This document shows positions 15,672 to 23,917 of a DNA stretch of 64,000 nucleotides, piece by piece; position 1 is the stretch's first letter, and each line of letters opens with the position of its first letter. Both the position numbers and the translations under genes were made by a program. Under the pieces are notes generated by a model. It ran no database searches. It had not been told where the DNA came from and saw nothing but the letters and a program-made list of their open reading frames with translations. Source of the stretch: Rhizobium leguminosarum (GTDB lineage: Bacteria; Pseudomonadota; Alphaproteobacteria; Rhizobiales; Rhizobiaceae); contig NZ_CP016287.1 of assembly GCF_001679785.1 (NCBI RefSeq), forward strand, positions 1,178,001 to 1,242,000. Reading direction: 5' to 3'.

Positions 15672-18350
15672 TCAAATGATCTCGAAATAGCGGGACAATT
15701 CCCAGTCGGAGACATGGTGCTGGAACTGGCGATGCTCCCAGTCACGTGTCGCCGCATAATGTTCGACGAAAGCGCTCCCGAAGATTTCGTGGGCAATGGC
15801 GCTGTTTCTAAAGTTGTCGGCGGCTTCTGAGAGCGTACGGGGTAGCTGTTGCCGTGTCGGCGCGGTGATCTGATAAGCGTTGCCGGACAAAGCAGCCTCG
15901 GGCTCGACCTTGTTTTCAATTCCCCAAAGGCCCGCCCCGAGCGTGGCCGCCAATGTCAGATATGGATTGGCATCCGCGCCTGGAATGCGAAATTCCACGC
16001 GTTGAGACTTCAAGCTACCCGTGATGGCGCGTATAGCAACGGTACGGTTATCGATTCCCCACGTTGCTGCGGTTGGGGCCCAATGACCCGGGACCAGCCG
16101 GCGATAGGAGTTAACCGTTGGTGCGGTGAGAACCGCAATGGAAGGAGCAAGTTTCTGAAGACCGCCAATGAAATTGCGCATCGTCCGACTAATGCCGTGC
16201 TCGGTGCTGTGATCGTGAAACACCCCAACGCCATTTTCATCGACTAATGAGACGTGAACGTGGCCACCTTGGCCCGGCAGAGAGCTATCCCATTTTGCCA
16301 TGAAGCTCGCCATGAGCCCATTTTTCTGAGCGAATACCTTCGCGAAGGTTTTGAACAACGCTCCCTTGTCGGCCGCCGCCAAGGCATCGTCCACGCCAAT
16401 CGCGGCCTCCATGGCTCCCGGGCCGGTTTCTTCGTGAAGGCCCTCCAGTGGAATACGCATGGCTTCGAAGAGATCGAGGATGCCATGATAGAACTCGCTG
16501 TTCACCGAATTCCTGATAACGGAATAGCCGAAACCGCCGAAACCGAGCGGTCGGAGATTCCTATAGTTCTTATCGGCGAGTGTCCTGGCGTTTTCCTCCA
16601 CGACGAGAAACTCGAACTCACAGGCTGCTTTTGGCCGAAGACCCATCGCCATCGCCTTGCGTAAAACTCGTTTCATTACTCCCCGCGGGCATAGCTCCTC
16701 GAGCTGCCCCACAAATTCGCCAAGGACGAAATGCGTTTCGCTTTCCAACGGAAGCTTACGCGCTGTTTCGGGCAGCAATCTGACCTGAGCGTCGCCATAT
16801 CCGCTATTCCAGCCAATGCGATCGGTGTTATCGTAAAGCTGATCATTTGAATCCCAACCAAAGATGACATCGCAAAAGCCAAAACCATCCTCCAGTGAGG
16901 AAATAAATTTCTCGCGCGCCATGTATTTGCCACGCAGCACACCATCCAAATCGAAGGCGCCAATTTTGACGTGCTTATAAGCGTCGTCACGAAGGAACTG
17001 CTTGAGGTCGAGGCCGATTTCCGGGAATTCCAAAAACGTTTCTCTTATGGATCTATCGTCTGTGTTCGTCGAGAACAGGTGCGGAGATTGTTTCAGGTGG
17101 CGCCAATGGGACAGCCGACCGTCGATCTTCTCGACGGGACCGTTTCGAATTGTGGAATGGTCCGATCCTGATCGACTCTTCAAAGACAAAACCGATTTAA
17201 ATGCAGCCTTGATATCGTCGATTAGGTCATCGGCTTCCTCCAAGCCTATCTGCAGGCGCACAAGAGGGCCCGCATAATTCTTTCCCGTCAAAGTGCGGTC
17301 GGCCAGATTGACCTGCAATGCGAGACTGGCATAACCACCCCATGAATAGCCAAGCCCGAAAATCGTGAGGCCGTTTAGAAAAGCGCGAACTGGGATGTCA
17401 GGGTCGAGCACGAAGGAGAATATGCCAGCCGATCCCGAGAAGTCGCGCTTCCACAACTCATGTCCGGCGTGACTCTCCAATGCTGGATGAAGGACTTCCA
17501 GGACTTCCTGCTGTTGCTCAAGCCATCGGGCAATTCGCAGGGCGCTGCTTGCATGACGCTCAAGTCGCAAACCCATTGTACGAAGCCCGCGCAATATATG
17601 ATAGGCATCATCATTGTTCCCACAGATGCCCAAAGCCCCGTAAAATTCATTTAAGGTTGCGAAACAACTTTCGTTCGACGAAACGGTTCCCATCAAGATG
17701 TCGGAGTGGCCGGAGGGATATTTGGTCGTGGCATGCAACGAAATGTCCACCCCCAACTCCAATGGCTTCAGATAAAGAGGCGTTGCCCAGGTATTTTCCA
17801 TCATGACGGTGGCGCCCACTGCATGCGCCTTCTCAGCGATAGCGGGAACATCCTGAATCTCGAACGTGTTCGAACCTGGGGACTCCGTGAACACAACCCG
17901 GGTATTCGATCGCAGAAGCCGCTCGATGCCACCGCCTATGAACGGGTCATAATATTCGACATCGCCCCCCAAGCGTGTGAGGGCGGTATCAGCGAATTGC
18001 CTTGTATTGCCATAGACGCTGTCGACGATGAGTAGATGATCGCCTGGTGACAGAAATGCCATGAGGGGGACCGTGACGGCCGTCAGGCCGGATGGAAGAA
18101 GAAGCGTCCCGAACGACCCTTCGAGCTCATTGATTGCGTCGCAAAGCGCCTTCGTCGTGGGGGTTCCACGTGTACCATAGGTGTATGGCTGATTATGCAT
18201 CACCATGGTATCGGCATCAGGGAAAAGCACTGTTGACGCACGTACGAGGGGCGGGTCTATAAAGCCAAAATATTCCCGCGGATTGTTTCCACAATGGGCC
18301 AGCCGGGTGTTGATGCCGTGCTTCGCGACGGTGTTGGAAGTATCGTTCAT
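15672..18350 (-). CDS. Fusion: cystathionine-lyase-type PLP enzyme + glutamine-synthetase-like ligase
   Basis: One 892-residue frame encodes two enzymes. Residues ~10-390 are a Cys/Met-metabolism PLP enzyme (MetC-like): SGLTAVTVPLMAF, MMENTWATP and the PLP lysine 210 in HATTKYPSGHSD. Residues ~440-892 are a class-I glutamine-synthetase-family gamma-glutamyl ligase: KIGAFDLDGVLRGKYM, the ExE motif in ACEFEFLV, GPGAMEAAIG, GGHVHVSL and RVEFRIPGADANPYL, closest in style to PuuA/GlnA-like ligases. A Ser/Arg/His-rich linker (~390-440) lies between. ATG 18350 overlaps the upstream GMC stop (ATGA); the frame is open further upstream but only shadows that gene. The ligase may gamma-glutamylate an amine made by the operon, and the lyase may act on the same pathway's amino acid. 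I know of no described enzyme with this fusion. Confidence 0.85.
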   Translation of the reverse strand: MNDTSNTVAKHGINTRLAHCGNNPREYFGFIDPPLVRASTVLFPDADTMVMHNQPYTYGTRGTPTTKALCDAINELEGSFGTLLLPSGLTAVTVPLMAFLSPGDHLLIVDSVYGNTRQFADTALTRLGGDVEYYDPFIGGGIERLLRSNTRVVFTESPGSNTFEIQDVPAIAEKAHAVGATVMMENTWATPLYLKPLELGVDISLHATTKYPSGHSDILMGTVSSNESCFATLNEFYGALGICGNNDDAYHILRGLRTMGLRLERHASSALRIARWLEQQQEVLEVLHPALESHAGHELWKRDFSGSAGIFSFVLDPDIPVRAFLNGLTIFGLGYSWGGYASLALQVNLADRTLTGKNYAGPLVRLQIGLEEADDLIDDIKAAFKSVLSLKSRSGSDHSTIRNGPVEKIDGRLSHWRHLKQSPHLFSTNTDDRSIRETFLEFPEIGLDLKQFLRDDAYKHVKIGAFDLDGVLRGKYMAREKFISSLEDGFGFCDVIFGWDSNDQLYDNTDRIGWNSGYGDAQVRLLPETARKLPLESETHFVLGEFVGQLEELCPRGVMKRVLRKAMAMGLRPKAACEFEFLVVEENARTLADKNYRNLRPLGFGGFGYSVIRNSVNSEFYHGILDLFEAMRIPLEGLHEETGPGAMEAAIGVDDALAAADKGALFKTFAKVFAQKNGLMASFMAKWDSSLPGQGGHVHVSLVDENGVGVFHDHSTEHGISRTMRNFIGGLQKLAPSIAVLTAPTVNSYRRLVPGHWAPTAATWGIDNRTVAIRAITGSLKSQRVEFRIPGADANPYLTLAATLGAGLWGIENKVEPEAALSGNAYQITAPTRQQLPRTLSEAADNFRNSAIAHEIFGSAFVEHYAATRDWEHRQFQHHVSDWELSRYFEII

Positions 18351-19915
18351 GATCCAATCGCCAGTAAAGCTTCGTTCGCCGCACGGCTCCCGGGCGTCTT
18401 GGCCGCGGCTATAATTGTCGCAGCCGCTTTTTCGGCAACTGTCATGACGGCACAGTTTATATTCACGGTCACCATTGACGGAAAAATCGAAGCATCGCAT
18501 ACGCGCAAGCTGGCGATGTTTCTCACCCTCAGCGCAGTATCGACGACTGCGGTGGGATCGTCGTCGGACCCCATGCGGCATGTTCCTGCGGCATGATAGA
18601 CGGTTTCCAGGTTTGACCGGATATAGTCGGTAATGTCGTCATCCTTCACGACGCTTGGCCCAGGAGCGACTTCGCGAACCGCGATCTCGCCGAAGGAATG
18701 GGTCTCGATGAAGCGCCGAGCAAATCGCATACCTTCGCCGATAATGCGCAGATCATAATCCTCCGGATCCGAGAGATAATTGAGGCGGATCCTAGGTTTG
18801 TCGCGCATGTCGGACGTGACCAAGCGGATATCGCCCCGACTGCGGGGACGAGTCGCGTTCGAGGCTATGTCGATAAGCCTTCCCTCGGAATTGAACGACG
18901 AGGTCGATTTCTCGCCGTGCCGACCGCTGGGGTTGCCTGGCCTCAACCCAAATTGGCACAAGCAATCAGGTGCCGGAGCATCAGCATCGACTTTGAGTAG
19001 CATAATGGATTCGTAGGGCGTCACATCCCATGCAGGTACCGACTCTTTCAGTTCGAAAACCACTGCGGAGGAATAATGATCCGCTAGGTTGCGACCGACT
19101 CCCGGGACATCGGCCACGACGGGTATACCCATTGCTCCTAGGTGCTGGGCCTCGCCAATGCCTGACACCATCAAGAGCTGCGGCGATTGGATGCTGCCCG
19201 CAGTAATGATTACCTCGTTTCGGGCATGAACAGGGCCAAGCGAGGTTTCGACACCGATGGCGCGGCCATCCTGAATAATGACACGCGTCACGAATGTTTC
19301 ACTGAAGACTTCCAGCATCTCGGGCAGTTTCGACAAAGGATGAAGATACGACACGGAGGAAGATTGTCGATGCTTGCCAATGGCATTGAGCGGCAACATG
19401 CCAATTCCTGGCGAGATCTCCTGACGGAATTCTGTGCGACGAAGGCCAAGCTCCTGGCCCGCCCGCAAGAGAGCCGCCGATACAGGATTAGTATCTGGCC
19501 GGGTTTCGACTCCTACCTGGGAGAGTAGACGATTGATATGGGAACGAATCTCCTGAGGGCCCCATCCTTTCGCACCAAGCCTCTCCCATTCCGCAAAATC
19601 AGATTCCGGCGGAATGAGCCATGCGCAATCATTATGCGTACCACATCCACCGAGGACCTTGGCGCGTGAATAGTTTAGCCGAGCTGGCTTGGCATCAGTG
19701 GTCGATGCGAGGAAGCCCCAATCCAAACTTGTGGGTTGCTCGGATAGACGCGAAACATCCATCAAGCAAGGCACACCTTCGTCCAGCGGACCAGCCTCTA
19801 TGAGAGCGATGGTGCCAATACCAGCGTCCGCAAGACGTCTGGCTATAACGGCTCCCGCACTGCCGCCACCGACGATAACATAATCGAACGTGAGGTCGTC
19901 ATTAAAGTTCGGCAC
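18347..19915 (-). CDS. GMC-family FAD oxidoreductase (choline-dehydrogenase-like)
   Basis: A flavoprotein of 522 residues that oxidises an alcohol, usually to an aldehyde. The FAD-binding motif is GGGSAG (16-21, in YVIVGGGSAGAVIARRLA), followed by the GMC signature region RAKVLGGCGTHNDCAW and the second GMC motif ITAGSIQSPQLLMVSGIG. The active-site histidine lies in YHAAGTCRMG. The start is GTG 19915, supported by AAAGGAG 8 bases upstream; no better ATG exists. It is coupled to the fusion gene by a 4-bp overlap and lies 32 bp downstream of lysE. It probably produces the aldehyde used by the dehydrogenase at the end of the operon. Confidence 0.9.
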   Translation of the reverse strand: MPNFNDDLTFDYVIVGGGSAGAVIARRLADAGIGTIALIEAGPLDEGVPCLMDVSRLSEQPTSLDWGFLASTTDAKPARLNYSRAKVLGGCGTHNDCAWLIPPESDFAEWERLGAKGWGPQEIRSHINRLLSQVGVETRPDTNPVSAALLRAGQELGLRRTEFRQEISPGIGMLPLNAIGKHRQSSSVSYLHPLSKLPEMLEVFSETFVTRVIIQDGRAIGVETSLGPVHARNEVIITAGSIQSPQLLMVSGIGEAQHLGAMGIPVVADVPGVGRNLADHYSSAVVFELKESVPAWDVTPYESIMLLKVDADAPAPDCLCQFGLRPGNPSGRHGEKSTSSFNSEGRLIDIASNATRPRSRGDIRLVTSDMRDKPRIRLNYLSDPEDYDLRIIGEGMRFARRFIETHSFGEIAVREVAPGPSVVKDDDITDYIRSNLETVYHAAGTCRMGSDDDPTAVVDTALRVRNIASLRVCDASIFPSMVTVNINCAVMTVAEKAAATIIAAAKTPGSRAANEALLAIGS

Positions 19916-19947
19916 GCCCCTGTCTCCTTTGGAAAACGGTTTTGCGA

Positions 19948-20553
19948 TCAGATGGAAATGGCTAGGGCGATGGCGACGCAGACGTAGACCACCCCTACAA
20001 TTCGACTGATAGCAACCTGATTGTTGAAGAGTCGCTTTGCCTGACCGGCGATCTGAATATAGCTCCCATACACAAGCAGCGAGATTGTCATGGCGGTGAT
20101 GCCGAGCAGGATCGCTTGCGGGAGATAAGGCAGTTTGGGGCTCACAAATGCCGGATAGATCAGCAGACTGGCAATAATACCCTTGGGATTCGTACAGGAT
20201 ACAGCAATGGCCCCAAGAATAAGCTCTTTGGTGGTTGCAGCAGTGACACGTTTTGTGACGAGTTCAGTTGGCTTGACGCTGAAAGCCTTGAGCGCCTGAT
20301 AAAGGATAAGCGTAATGCCTCCCCACTTAATGATATGCAGAATGATCTCATACTTCTGGGCTAGCAGACCCACCCCGGATAAGACGATGACCGCATGTAG
20401 ACCAGTTCCCAATGCAAATCCGATTGCAGCGGCGCTAGCTTTGCGGGAGCCATAATGTAGCGATTGCGCGACGGAGAATGCGACATTCGGTCCAGGCACC
20501 GCCAAGGTCGTGAAAAACATGATGCAGAACATCGTCCAGAGTGCCGTATCCAT
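19948..20553 (-). CDS. LysE/RhtB-family amino-acid exporter
   Basis: An inner-membrane protein of 201 residues with about six hydrophobic segments. It has the family's N-terminal PGPNVAFSVAQSLHYGSRKA motif and NPKGII in the middle. LysE/RhtB proteins export amino acids and analogues by cation exchange. ATG 20553 is chosen because AAGGGAAG precedes it; the longer open frame upstream has no RhtB features. In a gene set that appears to make an unusual amino acid, it is the natural candidate for product export and self-protection. Confidence 0.88.
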   Translation of the reverse strand: MDTALWTMFCIMFFTTLAVPGPNVAFSVAQSLHYGSRKASAAAIGFALGTGLHAVIVLSGVGLLAQKYEIILHIIKWGGITLILYQALKAFSVKPTELVTKRVTAATTKELILGAIAVSCTNPKGIIASLLIYPAFVSPKLPYLPQAILLGITAMTISLLVYGSYIQIAGQAKRLFNNQVAISRIVGVVYVCVAIALAISI

Positions 20554-20618
20554 AATCTTCCCTTTTTCTGAAACCATTCCTGGTACCGGATAAGAATCCC
20601 GTGACCAAAAGTGTTGGC

Positions 20619-21449
20619 TCACTCTGTGTCCAAGAGTGTGTCGGAACGTCGCGGGACCGACAATGCGGGGCATGCTCTTCCTCTGCAGGATCTTTTGCGG
20701 TAAGAGCGACAAGACTCGCCAAATGAAGAGAAAAGCGACTGGCTGAAGGTATCGGTCGCAATATGCCATTCGGGATGCCACTGAACGCCTATCTGGAAGG
20801 TCGGCGAATCCTTGATCCGTATAGCCTCGATAAGTCCGTCATCGGCGACGCCTTCGATAACCAGATTGTTGCCGAGCCGATCTATACCCTGCCCATGGAG
20901 AGAATTGACCCAGACCTCCGTCCGATCCGCCAATCGGTGAAGCACACCATCTCGCCACAGGTTCAAGCGATGAACAGGGTCGTATTGACGGTCCCGTTCC
21001 AGACGTAGATCTTCCTGGTGTCTGATGTTGGAGGGTATGGTCCGGAGGTTGTCGTATAACGTGCCGTCGAAATAGACATTTAATTCTTGTAACCCTCGGC
21101 ATATTGCCAGAATGGGCATCCCCAGCGACAATGCCGTGGCAATGGATGCTCCAGACAGCCGGTCCCGGTAGCGATCCCTTTGCGCAAAAACAAAATCGGT
21201 CACATCGGCCGGCTCGCTTCCATTACGCAGCACACACGAATCCACATTGGATTCATCCCCGGTCAGTACAAGTCCGTCCAGTCGAGCCAACGCGAATTCG
21301 TCACTATTGTGACCTCGCGCTAAGGTAGGCAGAACGACGACTTCAACATCCGCATATCCAACCAGTGCATCAATATAGCGGCGACGTATCCAGTCCCGGT
21401 GGACATTGTCGTCGATAATGCGGTTTGCCGTGATTCCAACGGTGGGCAT
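20619..21449 (-). CDS. Class I glutamine amidotransferase-like hydrolase (PuuD-type)
   Basis: Resembles gamma-glutamyl-gamma-aminobutyrate hydrolase PuuD, which removes the gamma-glutamyl protecting group. The nucleophile is Cys117 in AICRGLQELNV and the catalytic dyad is His225 and Glu227 in GVQWHPEW; GVADDGLIEAI is also conserved. At 276 residues it is slightly longer than E. coli PuuD, with a basic C-terminal tail after the WHPEW region. ATG 21449 is preceded by AAGGAGTG. With the glutamine-synthetase-like ligase in the same operon it could add and remove a gamma-glutamyl group around an oxidation step. Other amide substrates are possible. Confidence 0.85.
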   Translation of the reverse strand: MPTVGITANRIIDDNVHRDWIRRRYIDALVGYADVEVVVLPTLARGHNSDEFALARLDGLVLTGDESNVDSCVLRNGSEPADVTDFVFAQRDRYRDRLSGASIATALSLGMPILAICRGLQELNVYFDGTLYDNLRTIPSNIRHQEDLRLERDRQYDPVHRLNLWRDGVLHRLADRTEVWVNSLHGQGIDRLGNNLVIEGVADDGLIEAIRIKDSPTFQIGVQWHPEWHIATDTFSQSLFSSFGESCRSYRKRSCRGRACPALSVPRRSDTLLDTE

Positions 21450-21478
21450 CGTTCACTCCTTCAGGCAAGGTGCGTCCA

Positions 21479-22558
21479 TCAGGCTAGGCCCACGGATAGC
21501 GGAATCTTGGCTGCATCGGTTCCATATTTATGCTGCCAATAGAGCCTTTCATTTCGCTCCATCAGCTGGCTCATGACGCTTCGCTGCCCTTGAGGTCCTC
21601 GAACGAACAAGCCTCCCCAGGTCGCTGCAACTTCGGCGTAATTCGGGTCCCGCATGCGTATTTTCTGGGCTTTTTTAAGAAGCCAGAAAGGGATGCCGGG
21701 AGAAAGATGATGTTCGAGATGGTATTCATCGAGATTGACGCCAAGCAGAAGTCGCTCGATGCAATTACCCTTTCTGTTACGCGTCAGGAAAAGATTGGTC
21801 TTTTCCGTCTCACACATGGGCGAGTGTTCCGCGATCTCGATGAACCAGCCAAGCGCCTGAAATGTCGTGAGATACGGCACGATCCAGAACAGTGCGACGT
21901 CATCCAGTAAATTCAACCAATAGGAACCGACGAGGATAGTGGTCCAAAATGCGTAGAAGCCGACCTTGTCTATAAAGAGAGCCTTGCTATCCAACTTGGA
22001 TTTCTCAACTCCGGTGACCTTGAAACGGTGAGTGAACAGATATCGCAAGTATCCAATCGTGGCGGCCCCAAAGAGCGGCAATAGGATGATATCCGTTATG
22101 TATCGAACGGGATGGCGGACTTTGTAGACACCGCTTTCAAGAAAGAATTTCAGGTCCGGATCCTTGTCTGGATCGCCGAGGTGCGGATGGTGGAGATAGA
22201 CGTGAGATACCCTGTAGGCCCAGTGCTTCTGAAACAATGGATAAGCGGCGAATAGAATTCCGAGCGCGTAGTTAAGCGTGCCGTTCCTTGCCAGCGTTCG
22301 ATGGGCTGCATCATGGGCTATCGTGGTCAGGCCCCGCTGGTGCGCGCCGATGAAAAGCAAAGCTAGGGGATAGAACCACCAGGAAAGCTTGACGCAAAGA
22401 AGGGCGAAAAGAACAATGACCGCATAATCTTTTGCGATGTAGAGAGCACCGGTGATGTTGTCTGGACGCAATTCAGCCAACGCTTTTTTCACCTCCGCCG
22501 AAAAGCGGAAGCTTTCGTAGCGGGCATTCGTGAGTTGCCAAGTCTGATCAGATACCAT
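21479..22558 (-). CDS. Membrane fatty-acid-desaturase-family enzyme (RtxC-like)
   Basis: A membrane di-iron desaturase/hydroxylase of 359 residues. Three histidine boxes are visible: His82-x3-His86 (HDAAH), His119-x3-His123-His124 (HVYLHH) and His280-x2-His283-His284 (HLEHH). Hydrophobic segments lie at about 45-75, 95-110, 155-175 and 205-240. RtxC of Bradyrhizobium elkanii, which converts dihydrorhizobitoxine to rhizobitoxine, belongs to this family. Placement directly after the aminotransferase and sulfhydrylase-like genes reproduces the rtxA-rtxC order. ATG 22558 follows AAGGGAAA. A true fatty-acid desaturase cannot be excluded by sequence alone. Confidence 0.82.
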   Translation of the reverse strand: MVSDQTWQLTNARYESFRFSAEVKKALAELRPDNITGALYIAKDYAVIVLFALLCVKLSWWFYPLALLFIGAHQRGLTTIAHDAAHRTLARNGTLNYALGILFAAYPLFQKHWAYRVSHVYLHHPHLGDPDKDPDLKFFLESGVYKVRHPVRYITDIILLPLFGAATIGYLRYLFTHRFKVTGVEKSKLDSKALFIDKVGFYAFWTTILVGSYWLNLLDDVALFWIVPYLTTFQALGWFIEIAEHSPMCETEKTNLFLTRNRKGNCIERLLLGVNLDEYHLEHHLSPGIPFWLLKKAQKIRMRDPNYAEVAATWGGLFVRGPQGQRSVMSQLMERNERLYWQHKYGTDAAKIPLSVGLA

Positions 22559-22579
22559 GTGTTTTCCCTTTTAGCTCAT

Positions 22580-23917
22580 TTACAGCGCGGCCAATGCACC
22601 CGCCAGGTCACGGATGATATCGTCAGAATGCTCGATACCAACGCAGAGGCGGATGGTGCCGTCATCGATTCCAGCTGCCAAGCGCTTCTCGCGCGGCACG
22701 GTCGTATGGGTGGTGGAAACGGGATGGGTGATAAGTGTTCTGGCGTCCCCGACATTGGAAACATGATAGGCGAGGCTGACGCTTTCGATGAGTTTGCGTC
22801 CGGCTGCGGCATCGCCAACGTCAAAGGTCAGCATCGCGCCATGGCCGTACTGGGGATCGAAAAGCTCGGCGGCGACCTCTCTTTGACGCCCTTCGAAAAA
22901 AGCCGGGTAGATGACTGCCCTGACCTTGGGGTGACTGCGCAGCATGTAGGCTACGGCCAAAGCATTTTCGCTATGGCGACGCATACGCAAGGGAAGAGTT
23001 TCGAGTCCCTGAATGAGCTGAAAGCTATTGAAGGGGCTCGAGCATGCGCCGGTATCGCGCAACCAAGTCATGCGGGCCTTAAGAAGAAACGGGCTGCTAC
23101 CCAGATCGTCCAGATTTGTAATCGCCTCATGCCACAAGATGTCGCCATGCGCATCGTCGGGCCCGTTCATCAGGGGGAATCGATCAGGAAATTCGTCGAA
23201 AGCGAAATTGCCATGATCGACGATCAATCCTCCAAGAGTCGTCCCGTGGCCGCAAATATATTTCGTTGCGGAATAGGTGGAGAATGCTGCGCCCAACCTT
23301 GCCGGACTGCAAACGAGAGGTGTCGTTGTATTGTCCACGATTAACGGAATTCCGTGCCGGCGGCCAATTTCCGCCAGCTCGCGTATTGGAAGCGGCACCA
23401 GACTCGGGTTCGAGACGCACTCGCCGAAAAGACCAAGCGTCCGGTCGTCGATTTGAGCTTCGAAGCTTGAAGGGTCGTTGGGATCGGCGCTCCGCGCCTC
23501 GATACCCAAACGTCGAAAAGTATTGTGCAATAGGTTCCAAGAGTTGCCATAGAGAAACTTTGAAGCCACAATATTTCCGCCAGGGTAACCGCTGCACAAA
23601 TTCACTAGGGCGAGAAACGTGGCTGCCTGCCCAGATGCGACAGCAAGAGAATCGAGGCCCCTATCAACCGCCGCGAAACGTCGTTCCAAGGCACGCGTCG
23701 TCGGGTTAATAATCCGCGTGTACGTATATCCATCTGCCTTGACGTTGTAGATGTCAGCGATCTTGGAGAGATTTCCGTCGAGCTCATATGCTGTATTCTG
23801 GTAAATGGGAACGCTTACCGCCCTTGTCGCCGGATCGTGCCTGAAGCCAGCATGGAGAACTGCAGTTTCCGGATTTTCCCATTTGGACGCTTGGGGATTT
23901 GGTATGAAATCAAGCAT
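22580..23917 (-). CDS. O-acetylhomoserine sulfhydrylase-type PLP enzyme (RtxA C-domain-like)
   Basis: A PLP enzyme of the Cys/Met-metabolism family, O-acetylhomoserine/O-succinylhomoserine gamma-replacement branch (445 residues). The PLP lysine is Lys219 in YSATKYICGHG; YTYTRIINPTT and ASGQAATFLALVNL are family blocks. In RtxA, a domain of this type joins O-acetylhomoserine to serinol, giving the ether bond of dihydrorhizobitoxine. ATG 23917 is chosen because AGGGAG precedes it; it overlaps the 3' end of the aminotransferase gene by eight bases. Methionine synthesis from sulfide is the alternative, but the desaturase next door argues for a specialised role. Confidence 0.85.
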   Translation of the reverse strand: MLDFIPNPQASKWENPETAVLHAGFRHDPATRAVSVPIYQNTAYELDGNLSKIADIYNVKADGYTYTRIINPTTRALERRFAAVDRGLDSLAVASGQAATFLALVNLCSGYPGGNIVASKFLYGNSWNLLHNTFRRLGIEARSADPNDPSSFEAQIDDRTLGLFGECVSNPSLVPLPIRELAEIGRRHGIPLIVDNTTTPLVCSPARLGAAFSTYSATKYICGHGTTLGGLIVDHGNFAFDEFPDRFPLMNGPDDAHGDILWHEAITNLDDLGSSPFLLKARMTWLRDTGACSSPFNSFQLIQGLETLPLRMRRHSENALAVAYMLRSHPKVRAVIYPAFFEGRQREVAAELFDPQYGHGAMLTFDVGDAAAGRKLIESVSLAYHVSNVGDARTLITHPVSTTHTTVPREKRLAAGIDDGTIRLCVGIEHSDDIIRDLAGALAAL

